The position numbers and the translations under genes are program-made. From Bacteroidota bacterium (GTDB lineage: Bacteria > Bacteroidota > Bacteroidia > B-17B0 > Aurantibacillaceae): a stretch of 64,000 nt of DNA. The notes under the pieces were generated by a model that was not told the DNA's origin, ran no database searches, and was given only the letters and a program-made list of their open reading frames with translations. The stretch lies in the NCBI GenBank assembly GCA_023251755.1, contig JAHEYF010000014.1, forward strand, positions 1 through 64,000, given 5' to 3'. The stretch's first letter is position 1; every line of letters starts with the position of its first letter. Shown in pieces: positions 1 through 9,562 of the stretch.

Positions 1-28
1 AGCCTTGTAAATCAGTGTTTACAAGGCT
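1..28. terminator. Hairpin downstream of tRNA-Phe, probable terminator
   Basis: A perfect 11-bp inverted repeat (AGCCTTGTAAA, 6-nt loop, TTTACAAGGCT) lies 18 nt beyond the 3' end of tRNA-Phe, which is read on the minus strand. The bases that would form the terminator U-tract in that direction are outside the window. On the plus strand the hairpin is followed by a run of T at 36-43, so it could also end transcription entering from the left. Seen directly; the terminator role is inferred. Confidence 0.55.
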
Positions 29-46
29 TTCAGGATTTTTTTTAAG

Positions 47-119
47 TGGTACCTCCAGGAATCGAACCAGGGACACAAGGATTTTCAGTCCTTTGCTCTA
101 CCAACTGAGCTAAGGTACC
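47..119 (-). tRNA. tRNA-Phe (anticodon GAA)
   Basis: Read on the minus strand, 73 nt fold as a complete cloverleaf. The 7-bp acceptor stem GGTACCT/AGGTACC is perfect, the discriminator base is A, the D-loop contains AGTTGGTAGAG, the anticodon loop is CTGAAAA (anticodon GAA) and the T-loop is TTCGAAT. The CCA end is not encoded, so it must be added after transcription. A canonical promoter lies just upstream and a hairpin just downstream, so it is probably a single-gene unit. Confidence 0.97.
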
Positions 120-136
120 AGCTCCTTTTGGGAGGA

Positions 137-166
137 CAAAAATAAACAAAAATTGTGAATCACAAA
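137..166 (-). promoter_or_regulatory. Promoter of tRNA-Phe, Bacteroidota type
   Basis: On the minus strand TTTG (166-163) is followed after 18 nt by TATTTTTG (144-137). This matches the known Bacteroidota primary-sigma consensus TTTG-N17-23-TAnnTTTG. Transcription would start near 133, about 14 nt before the mature tRNA 5' end. It is the best full promoter match in the window and was used as the reference for the other promoter calls. Confidence 0.75.
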
Positions 167-255
167 ATTTCCGGCAAAAATTGGTGAATTTAGATTTAAT
201 GGCCTTTCAGGAAGAAGTTAAAAGAATCGTTGTAATTCTTAATTAGAATTCTTTT

Positions 256-1509
256 TCATTCAAATGCCTTAGTCATCCTGTCCTGCTCGGCTTTCGAAAT
301 TCCAATGCTTTTAGCCACGTTACGCCATTCGGTAAGCGCTTTTTTTGTTTTATCAATAATTTTTTTTGCTTTTGTTTTATTTACCCTAAAATAGTCTGTT
401 ACACTCAGGGCTAAGTCTAAATCGAGGGCATTGTCTTTTTCCGAAATATTTAAACTCAGGCCTGTTCCAAATTCATTGGGATTGAGGTCGTAAGCAGGGG
501 AAAGCTTCCAGCCGTTTTGAGTAAGCAGGAATCCATGATTGCGCAAATGATCATCGGTGTTTTTTATGCAGATATTAAATACTATTCTTCTCCAGAGTTC
601 TTCCAGATCGGTATTTACATCGGCTCCCTGTTGCATCAGGAATTCCGCTAATTCCAGGTAACTCACTCCTGTATCGTGTCCAGCCCCATCGGTATAGCCC
701 AGCAGGGTCATGGCCGAAGCAAAATGGATTCTTACACCTTTTGCAGTTCTGTCGAATCTTTTGGTGAGGTAAGTGTGGTAATTACTATTGAACTTTTTTA
801 TAACTCCTTCAGCACTATTTAAGCCGGCTTTTCCAGCAAGCTGGTTGGCTACCATTTCCCAGGCACCTATATTTTTTTCATCTTTTATGCTTGGAAATTT
901 GGCAATCCATAAATTATTCTTTGGGTCCAAAACGCTTGCTTTAGGCCTTGCCCCGCCTAAAGAAGATCCCGGGGCAATCAGTAAGTTGATCCATTTCAGG
1001 TAATCCCTGGCTTCAATATTGTCTTCCTCAAACTTTTTGCTGGCTTCTTCCAACTCACGCAGAGAGGTCCAGGGAGGGGCTGCCATTGCTTTATCATCGT
1101 TCTGGAAATTTTCATCCGTACTCGTCTTATAACGCAATGCACCCATGCGATGACCGTCGTAAACCCCAAGCAGGTAGTCTGATTCCAGTAAGTTTTTTGT
1201 ACTGCGTTTCTCCTTACGAGCCAGGGCAGCTTCCCTTCTGTCCATTAGCATACGGCCCCAGCGATCAGGGCAGGAATCGAGAAACATACCGAAGTTTGGT
1301 TTGTCATTGCGTGGGAAATAACGGCCCGAATACAATTGTAAATCAGGATCAAGTGTATGAATGAACCCCGTTTGCAGCCATTCTTTTGTATACTCAAAAG
1401 AAAAAACCTCTTTTCCTTTTGCAGGAACAGCAGAAAGAACACCCATGAGAACAGGTTCTTTTAGCCCTTCCCAATGTGCATACACTGATATGTCTTTCTT
1501 AGCGCTCAT
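256..1509 (-). CDS. hipA: HipA-family serine/threonine kinase toxin
   Basis: The 417-aa protein has the full length and domain order of HipA: an N-terminal subdomain and a C-terminal kinase fold. Visible motifs are the glycine-rich loop GSSLGGARPKA at about 181-191, which carries the serines that become autophosphorylated in this family; the catalytic loop NTDDHLRNHGF at 317-327 (Asp319 and Asn324 as catalytic and metal-binding residues); and the DFG-like PAYDLNP at 338-344 (Asp341). Known HipA toxins phosphorylate an aminoacyl-tRNA synthetase (GltX in E. coli) and induce dormancy; the target here is unknown. The ATG overlaps the antitoxin stop by 4 nt (ATGA), so the two are translationally coupled. 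All key residues are present, so it looks active. Confidence 0.9.
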   Translation of the reverse strand: MSAKKDISVYAHWEGLKEPVLMGVLSAVPAKGKEVFSFEYTKEWLQTGFIHTLDPDLQLYSGRYFPRNDKPNFGMFLDSCPDRWGRMLMDRREAALARKEKRSTKNLLESDYLLGVYDGHRMGALRYKTSTDENFQNDDKAMAAPPWTSLRELEEASKKFEEDNIEARDYLKWINLLIAPGSSLGGARPKASVLDPKNNLWIAKFPSIKDEKNIGAWEMVANQLAGKAGLNSAEGVIKKFNSNYHTYLTKRFDRTAKGVRIHFASAMTLLGYTDGAGHDTGVSYLELAEFLMQQGADVNTDLEELWRRIVFNICIKNTDDHLRNHGFLLTQNGWKLSPAYDLNPNEFGTGLSLNISEKDNALDLDLALSVTDYFRVNKTKAKKIIDKTKKALTEWRNVAKSIGISKAEQDRMTKAFE

Positions 1510-1826
1510 TTTAATTTTCTTTTAGGCGCCCTTTCTTTGGGCAGCAATTCGGCATCCTGTAATTTCCTTCCTAATACATCATCGGCAGCTACCTTTAGCA
1601 AATCCTTGTCCAAACCGAGTACAAATAACACCTGGCAATAAATTCCCATGGCCACACTGGGTGCCCCTTTTTCTACATTCCACAAAGTTGCACGGCTTAT
1701 GCCCGCACGTTCAGCAACCTGCTCCGCCCTTAATTTCCTTCGCAACCGGGCTAACTTAAGGTTCTCTCCCAGCTCTTTCAAAATTTTCTGGGTGGACGGC
1801 AGTAACACTGTTTTCCGACTTTTCAT
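1506..1826 (-). CDS. hipB: HipB-like Xre-family antitoxin
   Basis: This 106-aa protein has a helix-turn-helix of the Xre/Cro type (about residues 20-58, core AEQVAERAGISRATLWNVEKG) and a basic, lysine-rich C-terminus. It is the antitoxin and autorepressor partner of the HipA kinase that follows it. I chose the ATG at 1826: the frame stays open upstream to a TTG, but those seven codons overlap the perfect inverted repeat that looks like the operator. The stop codon overlaps the hipA start. Family roles are established; binding to this operator is inferred. Confidence 0.85.
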   Translation of the reverse strand: MKSRKTVLLPSTQKILKELGENLKLARLRRKLRAEQVAERAGISRATLWNVEKGAPSVAMGIYCQVLFVLGLDKDLLKVAADDVLGRKLQDAELLPKERAPKRKLK

Positions 1827-1828
1827 AA

Positions 1829-1852
1829 TGTATGTTATTACATACAAAGATA
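1829..1852 (-). promoter_or_regulatory. hipBA promoter with overlapping operator
   Basis: A perfect inverted repeat TGTATGT-TATT-ACATACA (1829-1846) ends 2 nt before the hipB ATG. Its distal end overlaps a -7 element TATCTTTG on the minus strand (1852-1845). A repressor bound here would cover the transcription start, as expected for autoregulation of a HipBA operon. Motifs are seen directly; regulation is inferred. Confidence 0.6.
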
Positions 1853-2149
1853 TTTATTTTGTTCAAACCAATAACCACTATATATTTCTAATTCAAAATT
1901 ATTCCTGTCACAAACCAAAAAGCAGGGAGGCAAAAACAAGTGTGTATTTTAATAAAGTTTACTATAATAAACAAATAATTATAATTTGCGTACATTAATA
2001 AACAGTATAGGCAAAGTACAAATTTTGTGATTTTTCAGGTAACAATTCGTTCGGAATTTTTTGGAAACAGTAAAAGACGGGCATTGCAATAAAGTAATTT
2101 TCACAATGGATGGAGAGACTCTTTTAAATTTTAACTTATTTCTTTTAAC
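1853..2149. other. Intergenic, AT-rich, no gene seen
   Basis: About 300 nt lie between the end of the GAF/SpoIIE gene and the hipBA promoter. It is AT-rich and I found no convincing ORF, tRNA or second hipB operator. The right end (2123-2155) carries one of the TTTTAACTT-type word repeats found elsewhere in the window, directly against the stop codon of the neighbouring gene. Confidence 0.5.
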
Positions 2150-3520
2150 TTAAAACCGAATCCCCATCACACACACATCGTCAATTTGCTCTAAGCAGCC
2201 TTTCCAGGTATTAAAAGCTTTGGTCATACTTTTTTCCTGCTCTTCGATGGATTGATGCTGAATGGAGAGGATTAATTTTTTAAAGGCTTTGTACTTGAAT
2301 TTTTTGCCTTTATCACCGCCAAACTGATCGGCAAAACCATCGGTAAACAAATAAATACTATCGCCTATTTCTATATCAAAGCTATGGTTGGTAAAGTTTT
2401 TTAATTCGGCATATTTACCAATGGGTTGTTTGTTGGCTTTTATTTCAATAAGTTTTCCGTTTCTTATGATGTAAATTGGATTGTTGGCGCCTGCGTATTG
2501 TAATTTGTTTGTTCTATAATTCAGGCTGCACAAGGCAATGTCCATTCCATCGCTGACTTCCTCTTCACTTTTTTCAAAGGTTTCAATCACCATTTGCCTT
2601 ACCCGGTTTAAAATTTCATCGGGCTGGTATAGTTTAATTTCTTTTACAACCCTGTTCAGCGCTTCGTGGCAAACTACACTCACCATTGCACCCGGAACCC
2701 CGTGGCCTGTGCAATCGGCAACGGCGAATAAAATCTGGTCACCGGCCTTTTCTATCCAATAAAAATCACCGGCAATAATGTCTTTGGGCTGGTAATAAAT
2801 AAACGATTGTTTTAAAAAAGTTTTTATAATCCTGTTGGAGGGTAAAATAGCGGCCTGTATTCTTTTAGCGTAATAAATACTATCGGTAATTTCTTTTTTT
2901 TGTTTTTTTAATGCAAGCAGGGTTTGTTCAAGTTCATTGGTTCTTTGCTCAACCAATAATTGTAGTTTACCCTGAAATGTTTTTAACTCTTCGTTGTATT
3001 TCGATTGCACCAGCTTTGTAGCCGTCATCGAAGCAATGGTGGTTAAAATCTGTAAATCATCGGGCGGGTAAAAATTTTTATCGGGATGCTCGGAGTCTAT
3101 AACACCAATTACTTTTTTGTTGTGTATAATCGGAACGGCAATCTCTGATAGCCTTGTATCATCATCCGCAATGTACCTGGCATCTTTACTTGTATCTCCA
3201 ACTATTTCACCAATACCGGTAGCGGCTACATAACCGGCAATGCCCTGTCCCACTTTTATTTCAATAGGATTTAAAATGGTAAGGTCAACAGGATTTTTAG
3301 GGCCGTGAGCAGCTTTCTGAACCAGCACCTGCCTTTGCTCATCAAACAGGTAAATCACACAATCCACATAACCCAACTCCCCAATGGCATTTTTTGCAAG
3401 CGACCAAACAATTTCTTCAACTGTTTCGGCTTCAATCAGTAGGCGCGCAAAGGTATTGATCACCCCGAGGTAGCGCTCCTTTTTTTTGAGATCGGCTATA
3501 TCGTGACCTGTAACTTGCAT
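2150..3520 (-). CDS. GAF-domain SpoIIE-type PP2C phosphatase
   Basis: The 456-aa soluble protein has a GAF sensor domain (about 20-170), a coiled-coil linker (about 175-225) and a C-terminal SpoIIE/PP2C serine phosphatase. Metal-binding motifs are visible: PKDIIAGDFYW, DCTGHGVPGA, DGMD and FTDGFADQFGG. Such proteins dephosphorylate an anti-sigma-factor antagonist or similar switch protein in response to a ligand held by the sensor. No STAS-domain or anti-sigma partner is nearby, so the target is unknown. The linker just before the phosphatase (DSIYYAKRIQAAIL) recurs in two other phosphatases here (23166-25499 and 52261-55527). It is transcribed alone, divergent from 3724-5277. Confidence 0.85.
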   Translation of the reverse strand: MQVTGHDIADLKKKERYLGVINTFARLLIEAETVEEIVWSLAKNAIGELGYVDCVIYLFDEQRQVLVQKAAHGPKNPVDLTILNPIEIKVGQGIAGYVAATGIGEIVGDTSKDARYIADDDTRLSEIAVPIIHNKKVIGVIDSEHPDKNFYPPDDLQILTTIASMTATKLVQSKYNEELKTFQGKLQLLVEQRTNELEQTLLALKKQKKEITDSIYYAKRIQAAILPSNRIIKTFLKQSFIYYQPKDIIAGDFYWIEKAGDQILFAVADCTGHGVPGAMVSVVCHEALNRVVKEIKLYQPDEILNRVRQMVIETFEKSEEEVSDGMDIALCSLNYRTNKLQYAGANNPIYIIRNGKLIEIKANKQPIGKYAELKNFTNHSFDIEIGDSIYLFTDGFADQFGGDKGKKFKYKAFKKLILSIQHQSIEEQEKSMTKAFNTWKGCLEQIDDVCVMGIRF

Positions 3521-3723
3521 AGAACGCTAAAAATAAGCATTTTTATATTCGGATGCTTCGGGTATTAGATGTACGACAGGATAGCAAGGACGATCAGAAC
3601 CTGTTTATTTGTTTAATAGTTCACCTTAAAATTGCCGGTAAGTTGGTAGATTAAATTTTTCTTATCCTGCCTTTTGGCCTATAATTGCTATTCCCCGTTG
3701 TTTTGCAAGCCAATGAATACTTT

Positions 3724-5277
3724 ATGAAGACAGCATCCAATGATTTGTACAAGCTGATTAAATCATTAAGCAGCCATGAAAAAAGACTTTTTAAATTGTT
3801 TGCAGGCAAAGATGCAAACTCTACTTTCTATATTTTTTTGTTCAATAAAATAAATGATGCCCCGGAGTACAATGAGAAGAAATTGATAGAGCAGGTTTTC
3901 AAAGTTTATAAAACACGCAACATTAAACAAACAAAAAAATACCTGTACGAAAGTATTTTAACCTTTCTTGAAGCACATTACAAAGAGTATTCGATTGACA
4001 CCCGCCTGAACAGCTATCTTACACAAGCGGAAGTGCTGCGTTCGAAAAACCTGAAGGAACAAGCCCTTAAAATTATTGTGAAAGCCGAAAAACTGGCAAA
4101 GGAAAATTACCGTTTTCTGTATCAGTCCATTTTTCAAGCCTGGAAATTTTCACTCATCCCACGCCTTAACAATGAGTCTTATTTTAAGGAGTATTTAAAA
4201 AAGGAGTATGCGGATGAATTAAGAAATGCTACCTGGCAGAACAACACAATTGAAATAAGAAATTTAATGGCTCAGGAAGGCCTGCAAACAGGATTAAAAC
4301 CGGGAAGTGAAGAACAGCAGGAACTGGAAACCATTTTACAACACCCTTTGTTCATAAATAAAAACGCGTACATAAGCCCATTGGCCCAAATACAGGTATA
4401 CGATTTAAAAGGGAAGATTTACCTGAAACAATTTAACCTCAGTGGTTCGGAAAAATACCTTGAAATGGCCTGCTCAACAATTGCAAGGGCCATAAAATTA
4501 GTTGAATCAACTTTTAAAGATAAAAGGGCCTGTACCGAATTGTACCTGTTGTTATTGTGGAGGTACACAAGTGCACTTATGATACTGAAGAAAAGGGAGG
4601 AAGTAATTGCAACGCATCCGAAATTTGATGCATTTATTGAGAGCATACCTGAAAAATTCAGGAACCCTTACTTATATGAAATTAGTATCAGGTATAAATT
4701 AAGTTTGCTGCTTTATGTGTTGGCTGAACATGAGATTGAGGAAGCGTTTCAGCTGGGCAAAATCATTCAGCCGCTTGTTGATAAGTACCAGTACCAGGAA
4801 GCCTGCTTTTTTTATATTTCTTACTTCTATGTTCATTTCTACAGGGGGGATTTTCAACAGGCTTTGCGTTGCATCAACAAAATACTTAAAGACAAAAAAA
4901 CCAATCCAAGGCCCGATATATATGACCGCGCCCTTGTTTTAAAGCTTTTTGTTTATTATGAATTAAAACAATTTTATCTGCTGCCGAGTACCTGTAAATC
5001 TACTCATTACCACCTTCGCAAAAGAGGTAAGATAACCGGGCTTGAAAAAGCATTGTTGCATTTATTTAACAAAGCGGCGACTCCCGGCCTGAATGAAAAA
5101 AACAAACAACTTCACCTGATTAAAACTGCAGAGGAGGAAATACAAAAAATAGTGGCGGATGATAGTGCAGGCATTAATTTATCTCTGCGTTCCTGGTGCC
5201 TGCTTTGGCTGAAAAGCAAACGAACAAATCAATCTCTTGTAGTATTATTGAAAGAAAAAAGAAGTTTTCATGCTTAA
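3724..5277 (+). CDS. Hypothetical protein, helical repeat type
   Basis: I do not recognise a named family. The 517-aa product (from ATG 3724) is rich in leucine, lysine and tyrosine, has no signal peptide or membrane segment, and looks like an all-helical TPR-like solenoid. The N-terminus (LYKLIKSLSSHEKRLFKLF) resembles conserved Bacteroidota proteins of unknown function. The frame is open to an ATG 39 nt further upstream, but the internal start MKTASNDLY fits the conserved beginning better. It faces the WG-repeat gene with only one base between the two stop codons, so no separate terminator fits between them. Confidence 0.6.
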   Translation: MKTASNDLYKLIKSLSSHEKRLFKLFAGKDANSTFYIFLFNKINDAPEYNEKKLIEQVFKVYKTRNIKQTKKYLYESILTFLEAHYKEYSIDTRLNSYLTQAEVLRSKNLKEQALKIIVKAEKLAKENYRFLYQSIFQAWKFSLIPRLNNESYFKEYLKKEYADELRNATWQNNTIEIRNLMAQEGLQTGLKPGSEEQQELETILQHPLFINKNAYISPLAQIQVYDLKGKIYLKQFNLSGSEKYLEMACSTIARAIKLVESTFKDKRACTELYLLLLWRYTSALMILKKREEVIATHPKFDAFIESIPEKFRNPYLYEISIRYKLSLLLYVLAEHEIEEAFQLGKIIQPLVDKYQYQEACFFYISYFYVHFYRGDFQQALRCINKILKDKKTNPRPDIYDRALVLKLFVYYELKQFYLLPSTCKSTHYHLRKRGKITGLEKALLHLFNKAATPGLNEKNKQLHLIKTAEEEIQKIVADDSAGINLSLRSWCLLWLKSKRTNQSLVVLLKEKRSFHA

Positions 5278-5278
5278 T

Positions 5279-5971
5279 TTATTTTCCCCCGCTTTCTCTT
5301 TCTTCTTCACTTTCCTCTTCGATGGCCCTTAATTTTTTTCCTTTGTGATTAATCATAAAAAGCTTCCTCTTTTTACTCACCAGGGCTTCTCCTTTATTAA
5401 AGCTGTTGGCGGAATCGTATTTCGCTTCAATTACAAAAATTCCTGTTGTATTCACAAAGCCCCATTTTCCGTTTTCACAAACAGCGGCCAAATGCTCTGC
5501 AAAATTTTGAGCAAACGTGTATTTTATTTCAATGGCTAAGGACCCATCTTTCCGAATGAACCCAAACCGGCCATTTAATTTAACCCTGGCCAGCCCGTCC
5601 TGAAAATCATCTGCGAGTTCATATTTCAGGGGAATAATAATTTCTCCCAGGGTATTTATAAACCCGTAACGGCCATTGAGTGCTACTTTTGCAAGGCCTT
5701 CGCAAAACAATCCTGCATCATCATATTGAGGTGCAATAATTGTTTTACCTGTACTGTCTATGTAGCCTCTTTTGTTGGCCACCAGCACCAGGGCATAACC
5801 ATTGGTCATTTCGCTGCCGGCTTCGTAGGTTGCAGTCGCAATAATTTTACCTGAAACAAAATTTTTATATCCGCATTTCCCGTTCTGGTAAAACCTCCGG
5901 ACATTCTGACTCACCATTATTTCTGATAAGATTAAAGCAGCAATAAACATATATCTTCCTTTTGATTTCAT
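5279..5971 (-). CDS. WG-repeat secreted protein
   Basis: The 230-aa protein has an N-terminal signal sequence (about 1-21) followed by about six WG (KWG) repeats of roughly 25-35 residues, each with a core such as GRYGFINTLGEIIIPLKYE. The C-terminal tail is acidic and lysine-rich. WG repeats form beta-rich scaffolds, common in Bacteroidota envelope proteins, with no catalytic role known. It lies 7 nt after the large T9SS protein gene and may be co-transcribed with it. Specific function unknown. Confidence 0.75.
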   Translation of the reverse strand: MKSKGRYMFIAALILSEIMVSQNVRRFYQNGKCGYKNFVSGKIIATATYEAGSEMTNGYALVLVANKRGYIDSTGKTIIAPQYDDAGLFCEGLAKVALNGRYGFINTLGEIIIPLKYELADDFQDGLARVKLNGRFGFIRKDGSLAIEIKYTFAQNFAEHLAAVCENGKWGFVNTTGIFVIEAKYDSANSFNKGEALVSKKRKLFMINHKGKKLRAIEEESEEERESGGK

Positions 5972-5978
5972 TTCATTT

Positions 5979-8900
5979 TTACTTTACAACATTAACAATT
6001 CCTGAAAGCTGGTGCTGTGTGCCTCTGAATTCAGTTGCATGGATTACATAGACATAAGTGTCTTCCTGTACTTTTTTCCCTTTAAAGGTGGCATCCCAAC
6101 CTGTATTTAAATCCTTACTTGTAAATAGCTCCATCCCCCATCGGTCATACAGGATTAATTCCCATTCTTTTATACCTGTTCCTTTCGGAAGGAAAACATC
6201 ATTCAGTCCATCGCCATTGGGACTAAAACTATTGGGCACGTACAAAGTGTATTCGTGTAAAATTACTTGCCGGGTACTGGAGTCGGTACAAAGCCCCTGT
6301 TGGTCAGAAACAACTAAGGTGACAAGGGAATAAATAGCAGATTGTGTAGTGCTATAGTCATGTGAAGGGTTTTGTAAAGCAGAGAAATTTCCGTCGCCAA
6401 AATTCCAGCTCCATTGTAATGCGCCGGTAGAAAGATCCGTAAAATTAAACCCGCCATTGTTATTGTCACTAAAACTGAAGTCGCTTAGCGGCGGGAGGTA
6501 TGCCGTAACAAAAGCGTTTTGGGTTGAAGTGTTGCTACAACCGGCAGAAGATACAACTGTTAACGATACGTTGTATGAACCAGGGGTATTGTATGTATGT
6601 AAAGGGTTCTGTAAATCAGAAGTATGCCCATCACCAAAATCCCAGGTCCAGCTGCTGATTGCTCCGGGATTGATAGTTGAAAGATCGGAGAATTCAAGCG
6701 GGTGGGTTGCACAGGCTTTTCCTGAGCCACCGAAGTCTGCCTTGGGAATTGGATTAACTTTCAGCAAGACACTTGCAGTATCTGTACAACCCGAAGTATC
6801 TTTAACCACACAGGTATAGGTTGTGGAAGAAGCCGGATGGACTTGAACACTTGCACCGGTTTGCGGATTAGGAGGCCAGGTGTAATTAAAACTACCGCTT
6901 CCGCCACTTGCACTGGCTGTGGCTATGGCAGAATCTCCGGCGCAAATGGAAGCAGGGCTGAGTGCAAGCTGTAATTGAACAGCCGGGGATTCAAGAATGG
7001 TGATATCGGTTTGGGTAAGGCACCAGCCCGCATCGTGCACCATTAAATGATAAGTTCCGGGGGGAAGCCCGGTAAGCGTAGCTGTAGTTCCGACAGCAGG
7101 TGTCCAGACATAGCTATAAGGCGGTACTCCATTGTTAACATTTACACTGATGGTCCCGTCATTTTTTCCTGCACAGGAAACCAGACTGGAGCTGGTGCTA
7201 ATGTCTAAAGTAACTGTTTGATAAGGTACCTGTACCAGTATTGAATCTTTGCAGCCTTTGGCATCAGTAAGGGTCGCTGTATATGTTCCAACCGGAAGAG
7301 CGGCTGTGTTATTGCTGCCTCCAACCGGTGCCCAGTTATAAGTATAGGGTGCAGTGCCCCCATTTGCCGTAACAGTAGCACTACCCGGGCTGTCGCATAT
7401 AGTGGAGTCGATGCTTTGAATACTGATTTTTACGCTATCGGTTTGTGTTGTAATCTGAATATGTATTGTATCAGTACAATTGTTGTTGTCTGTTATAGTA
7501 GCAGTATAGTTTCCTGCGGGAAGTGTGGCTGTATTGGAGGTTCCGCCAACAGGCGACCAGCTGTATGTATAAGGTGCACTTCCTCCGTTTGCAACAATCA
7601 CAGCTGTGCCTGGTGAGGCGCATACAGCAGGGCTGTTGCTTTGAATACTGGCTGCAAGCGAGCTTGCCTGGCCCACAAGAATGGTATCGTTAACAAAACA
7701 ATGATTGCTTGTATCGGTGATGGTAACTACATAAATTCCTGCATTAAGGTTGGTAGCAGTTGAGACCATTCCGCCAGTGGGGCTCCAGGAATAAGTGTAG
7801 CCGGCACTGCCCTGCACATATACACTGGCAGTGCCGGTTGCGGTGATACAGGAACTGGGGCTGCTGCTGGTTGTGGAACTAAAGTTGGAAGTGGTGCTTA
7901 TTACCTGCTGAAAGGTATCGGTAATGGCCAGACAATTGCTGACGATCAGTGTAACGGTATAGGTACCAATGGTGGCATATTGGTGAACGGGGTTTTGAAG
8001 AGTGGAGCCTGAGCTGTCGCCAAAATCCCAATGCCAGTATTGAAGGTCACCCCCGCATTCCGGGGTACTCTGATCGCTAAACTTCAATCCACAAACACCC
8101 ACATTCTGGATATAGGTAAATGCAGCGGTTGGAGCGGGCGCATACCGCCAGATGTTGTTGTTTTCAGCCCCTGCCCCACCTGTGTTGCCGGTTCCTCCAA
8201 ACATATACATCCCTTTATTGAGAATAGCCGCCCCTCCAAAATTCGCAGGAGGCATGTTCGCAGGTGAAGCTACTCCCATCTGCCCATAATTACCGCTACT
8301 ATTGGGGGTATTGTTTCCACTCACCCAGGTCCATTCATTGGTAGACGGTTTATATTTCCAGAGGTCATTCAGGCAATTGTACCCGGTATAAGGGTTGAGG
8401 CTGCCCCCAAACATCCAGAAGTTGCCGCAATGGTCGGTAACAGAACACCTGTTCTCTCCCCGGCAGGGAGGGAAATTATCAACAGAAGGCACACAGCGGG
8501 TACCATAATTTCCTTGTGAATTATTTATTGTATTGTCTCCGCTTACCCAGGTAAATAAATTACTCACCGGGTCGTATTTCCAGAGGTCAGCATAAATAGT
8601 TGAGTTGCATCCTCCGAAAAAATAAACTGCACCAGAGGGATCTTTCCATAAATTATGGATCTGCCTGCGACCGGGGTCATTGGCAAGAGAAGGCATTCCC
8701 TTCACCCCATAAGTTGGGCTGTAGTTGAACTGCTGAACGACTCCTCCTTTCCAGACCCATTGGAACACACCTGTATCGTACATCCATACATCGCTGAAGG
8801 ATGTGCTTCCCTGGCCACCACCCATCAACCAGAAATTTCCGGAGACATCGGTCCAGCAACTTTTTACCTCACAACGGTAACCGGGTGTGTTGGTATTTGA

Positions 8901-9503
8901 AAGAACATTTTGTACTCCATAAATTGGTATGGCAAACAGACTCCCTCCTGATACCCAGGTCCATTCATTTGTTACAATACTATAGCGCCACATATAATCT
9001 TTCTTATATCCACCCAACAACCATAAATCACCATTGTTGTCTACCCAACTGGCAGCACCATGACTAAACTTACCCGGCGAATTTGTAGCTGAAGGGACAC
9101 CCTGTGTTCCGTATACAGGGATTGGGCTGGGCGAACCGTGTATTAATGTCCACATATTGGTTGTGGGATTGTATTTCCATAAATAGGAATAGTAAACGGA
9201 ATTAAACACATCATTACTCCCATAAATCCATAAATTTCCCTGAGCATCGTTCCATTGTACAGCAGCATAATTCAAGGAGGGTGTATTGGCTATGGAGGGA
9301 ACTCCCATGGTACCGGTAACCATTGTGTTATTGACGGCAATGTTATTCCCTCCTCCCTTCATCCAGGTCCATTGGGCGTGTACTGGAAAAGAGAAAAAGC
9401 ATAAAAAAACCCCGAAAGCAATCCGGACTGAACAAAAGCTGTTATTCGGCTTTGATTGATTGACAATATTTTTTTTGTGTCCCATTAAAGCAGCGCTTAT
9501 CAT
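5979..9503 (-). CDS. T9SS surface protein: Kelch-like, PKD and SprB repeats
   Basis: This 1174-aa secreted protein starts with a signal peptide ending near VHAQW. Domains in order: six or seven Kelch/galactose-oxidase-like repeats (about 45-460, each with WMYD/LWKY and GG blades); a PKD domain (FGDSSGSTLQNPVHQY); several SprB-like repeats (GGTAPYTYNWAPVGG type); two further PKD domains; and a C-terminal gliding-motility (CHU_C) domain with NSFSPNGDGLNDVF and DRWG. That last domain is the type B sorting signal of the type IX secretion system, so the protein should be exported to the cell surface. An alternative start is the ATG at 9485. A role in adhesion or gliding is inferred from domains only. 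Confidence 0.88.
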   Translation of the reverse strand: MISAALMGHKKNIVNQSKPNNSFCSVRIAFGVFLCFFSFPVHAQWTWMKGGGNNIAVNNTMVTGTMGVPSIANTPSLNYAAVQWNDAQGNLWIYGSNDVFNSVYYSYLWKYNPTTNMWTLIHGSPSPIPVYGTQGVPSATNSPGKFSHGAASWVDNNGDLWLLGGYKKDYMWRYSIVTNEWTWVSGGSLFAIPIYGVQNVLSNTNTPGYRCEVKSCWTDVSGNFWLMGGGQGSTSFSDVWMYDTGVFQWVWKGGVVQQFNYSPTYGVKGMPSLANDPGRRQIHNLWKDPSGAVYFFGGCNSTIYADLWKYDPVSNLFTWVSGDNTINNSQGNYGTRCVPSVDNFPPCRGENRCSVTDHCGNFWMFGGSLNPYTGYNCLNDLWKYKPSTNEWTWVSGNNTPNSSGNYGQMGVASPANMPPANFGGAAILNKGMYMFGGTGNTGGAGAENNNIWRYAPAPTAAFTYIQNVGVCGLKFSDQSTPECGGDLQYWHWDFGDSSGSTLQNPVHQYATIGTYTVTLIVSNCLAITDTFQQVISTTSNFSSTTSSSPSSCITATGTASVYVQGSAGYTYSWSPTGGMVSTATNLNAGIYVVTITDTSNHCFVNDTILVGQASSLAASIQSNSPAVCASPGTAVIVANGGSAPYTYSWSPVGGTSNTATLPAGNYTATITDNNNCTDTIHIQITTQTDSVKISIQSIDSTICDSPGSATVTANGGTAPYTYNWAPVGGSNNTAALPVGTYTATLTDAKGCKDSILVQVPYQTVTLDISTSSSLVSCAGKNDGTISVNVNNGVPPYSYVWTPAVGTTATLTGLPPGTYHLMVHDAGWCLTQTDITILESPAVQLQLALSPASICAGDSAIATASASGGSGSFNYTWPPNPQTGASVQVHPASSTTYTCVVKDTSGCTDTASVLLKVNPIPKADFGGSGKACATHPLEFSDLSTINPGAISSWTWDFGDGHTSDLQNPLHTYNTPGSYNVSLTVVSSAGCSNTSTQNAFVTAYLPPLSDFSFSDNNNGGFNFTDLSTGALQWSWNFGDGNFSALQNPSHDYSTTQSAIYSLVTLVVSDQQGLCTDSSTRQVILHEYTLYVPNSFSPNGDGLNDVFLPKGTGIKEWELILYDRWGMELFTSKDLNTGWDATFKGKKVQEDTYVYVIHATEFRGTQHQLSGIVNVVK

Positions 9504-9562
9504 TGTTGTGATTAAGCCCTTATATCTATTGTTTTTAAAATCAATTCAGTGCATGCACGGTG

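Noticed and set aside
7000-8000. Internal repeats in the large T9SS gene as a DNA repeat array
   Set aside because: They are coding SprB and PKD repeats in frame; the similarity follows the protein repeats.
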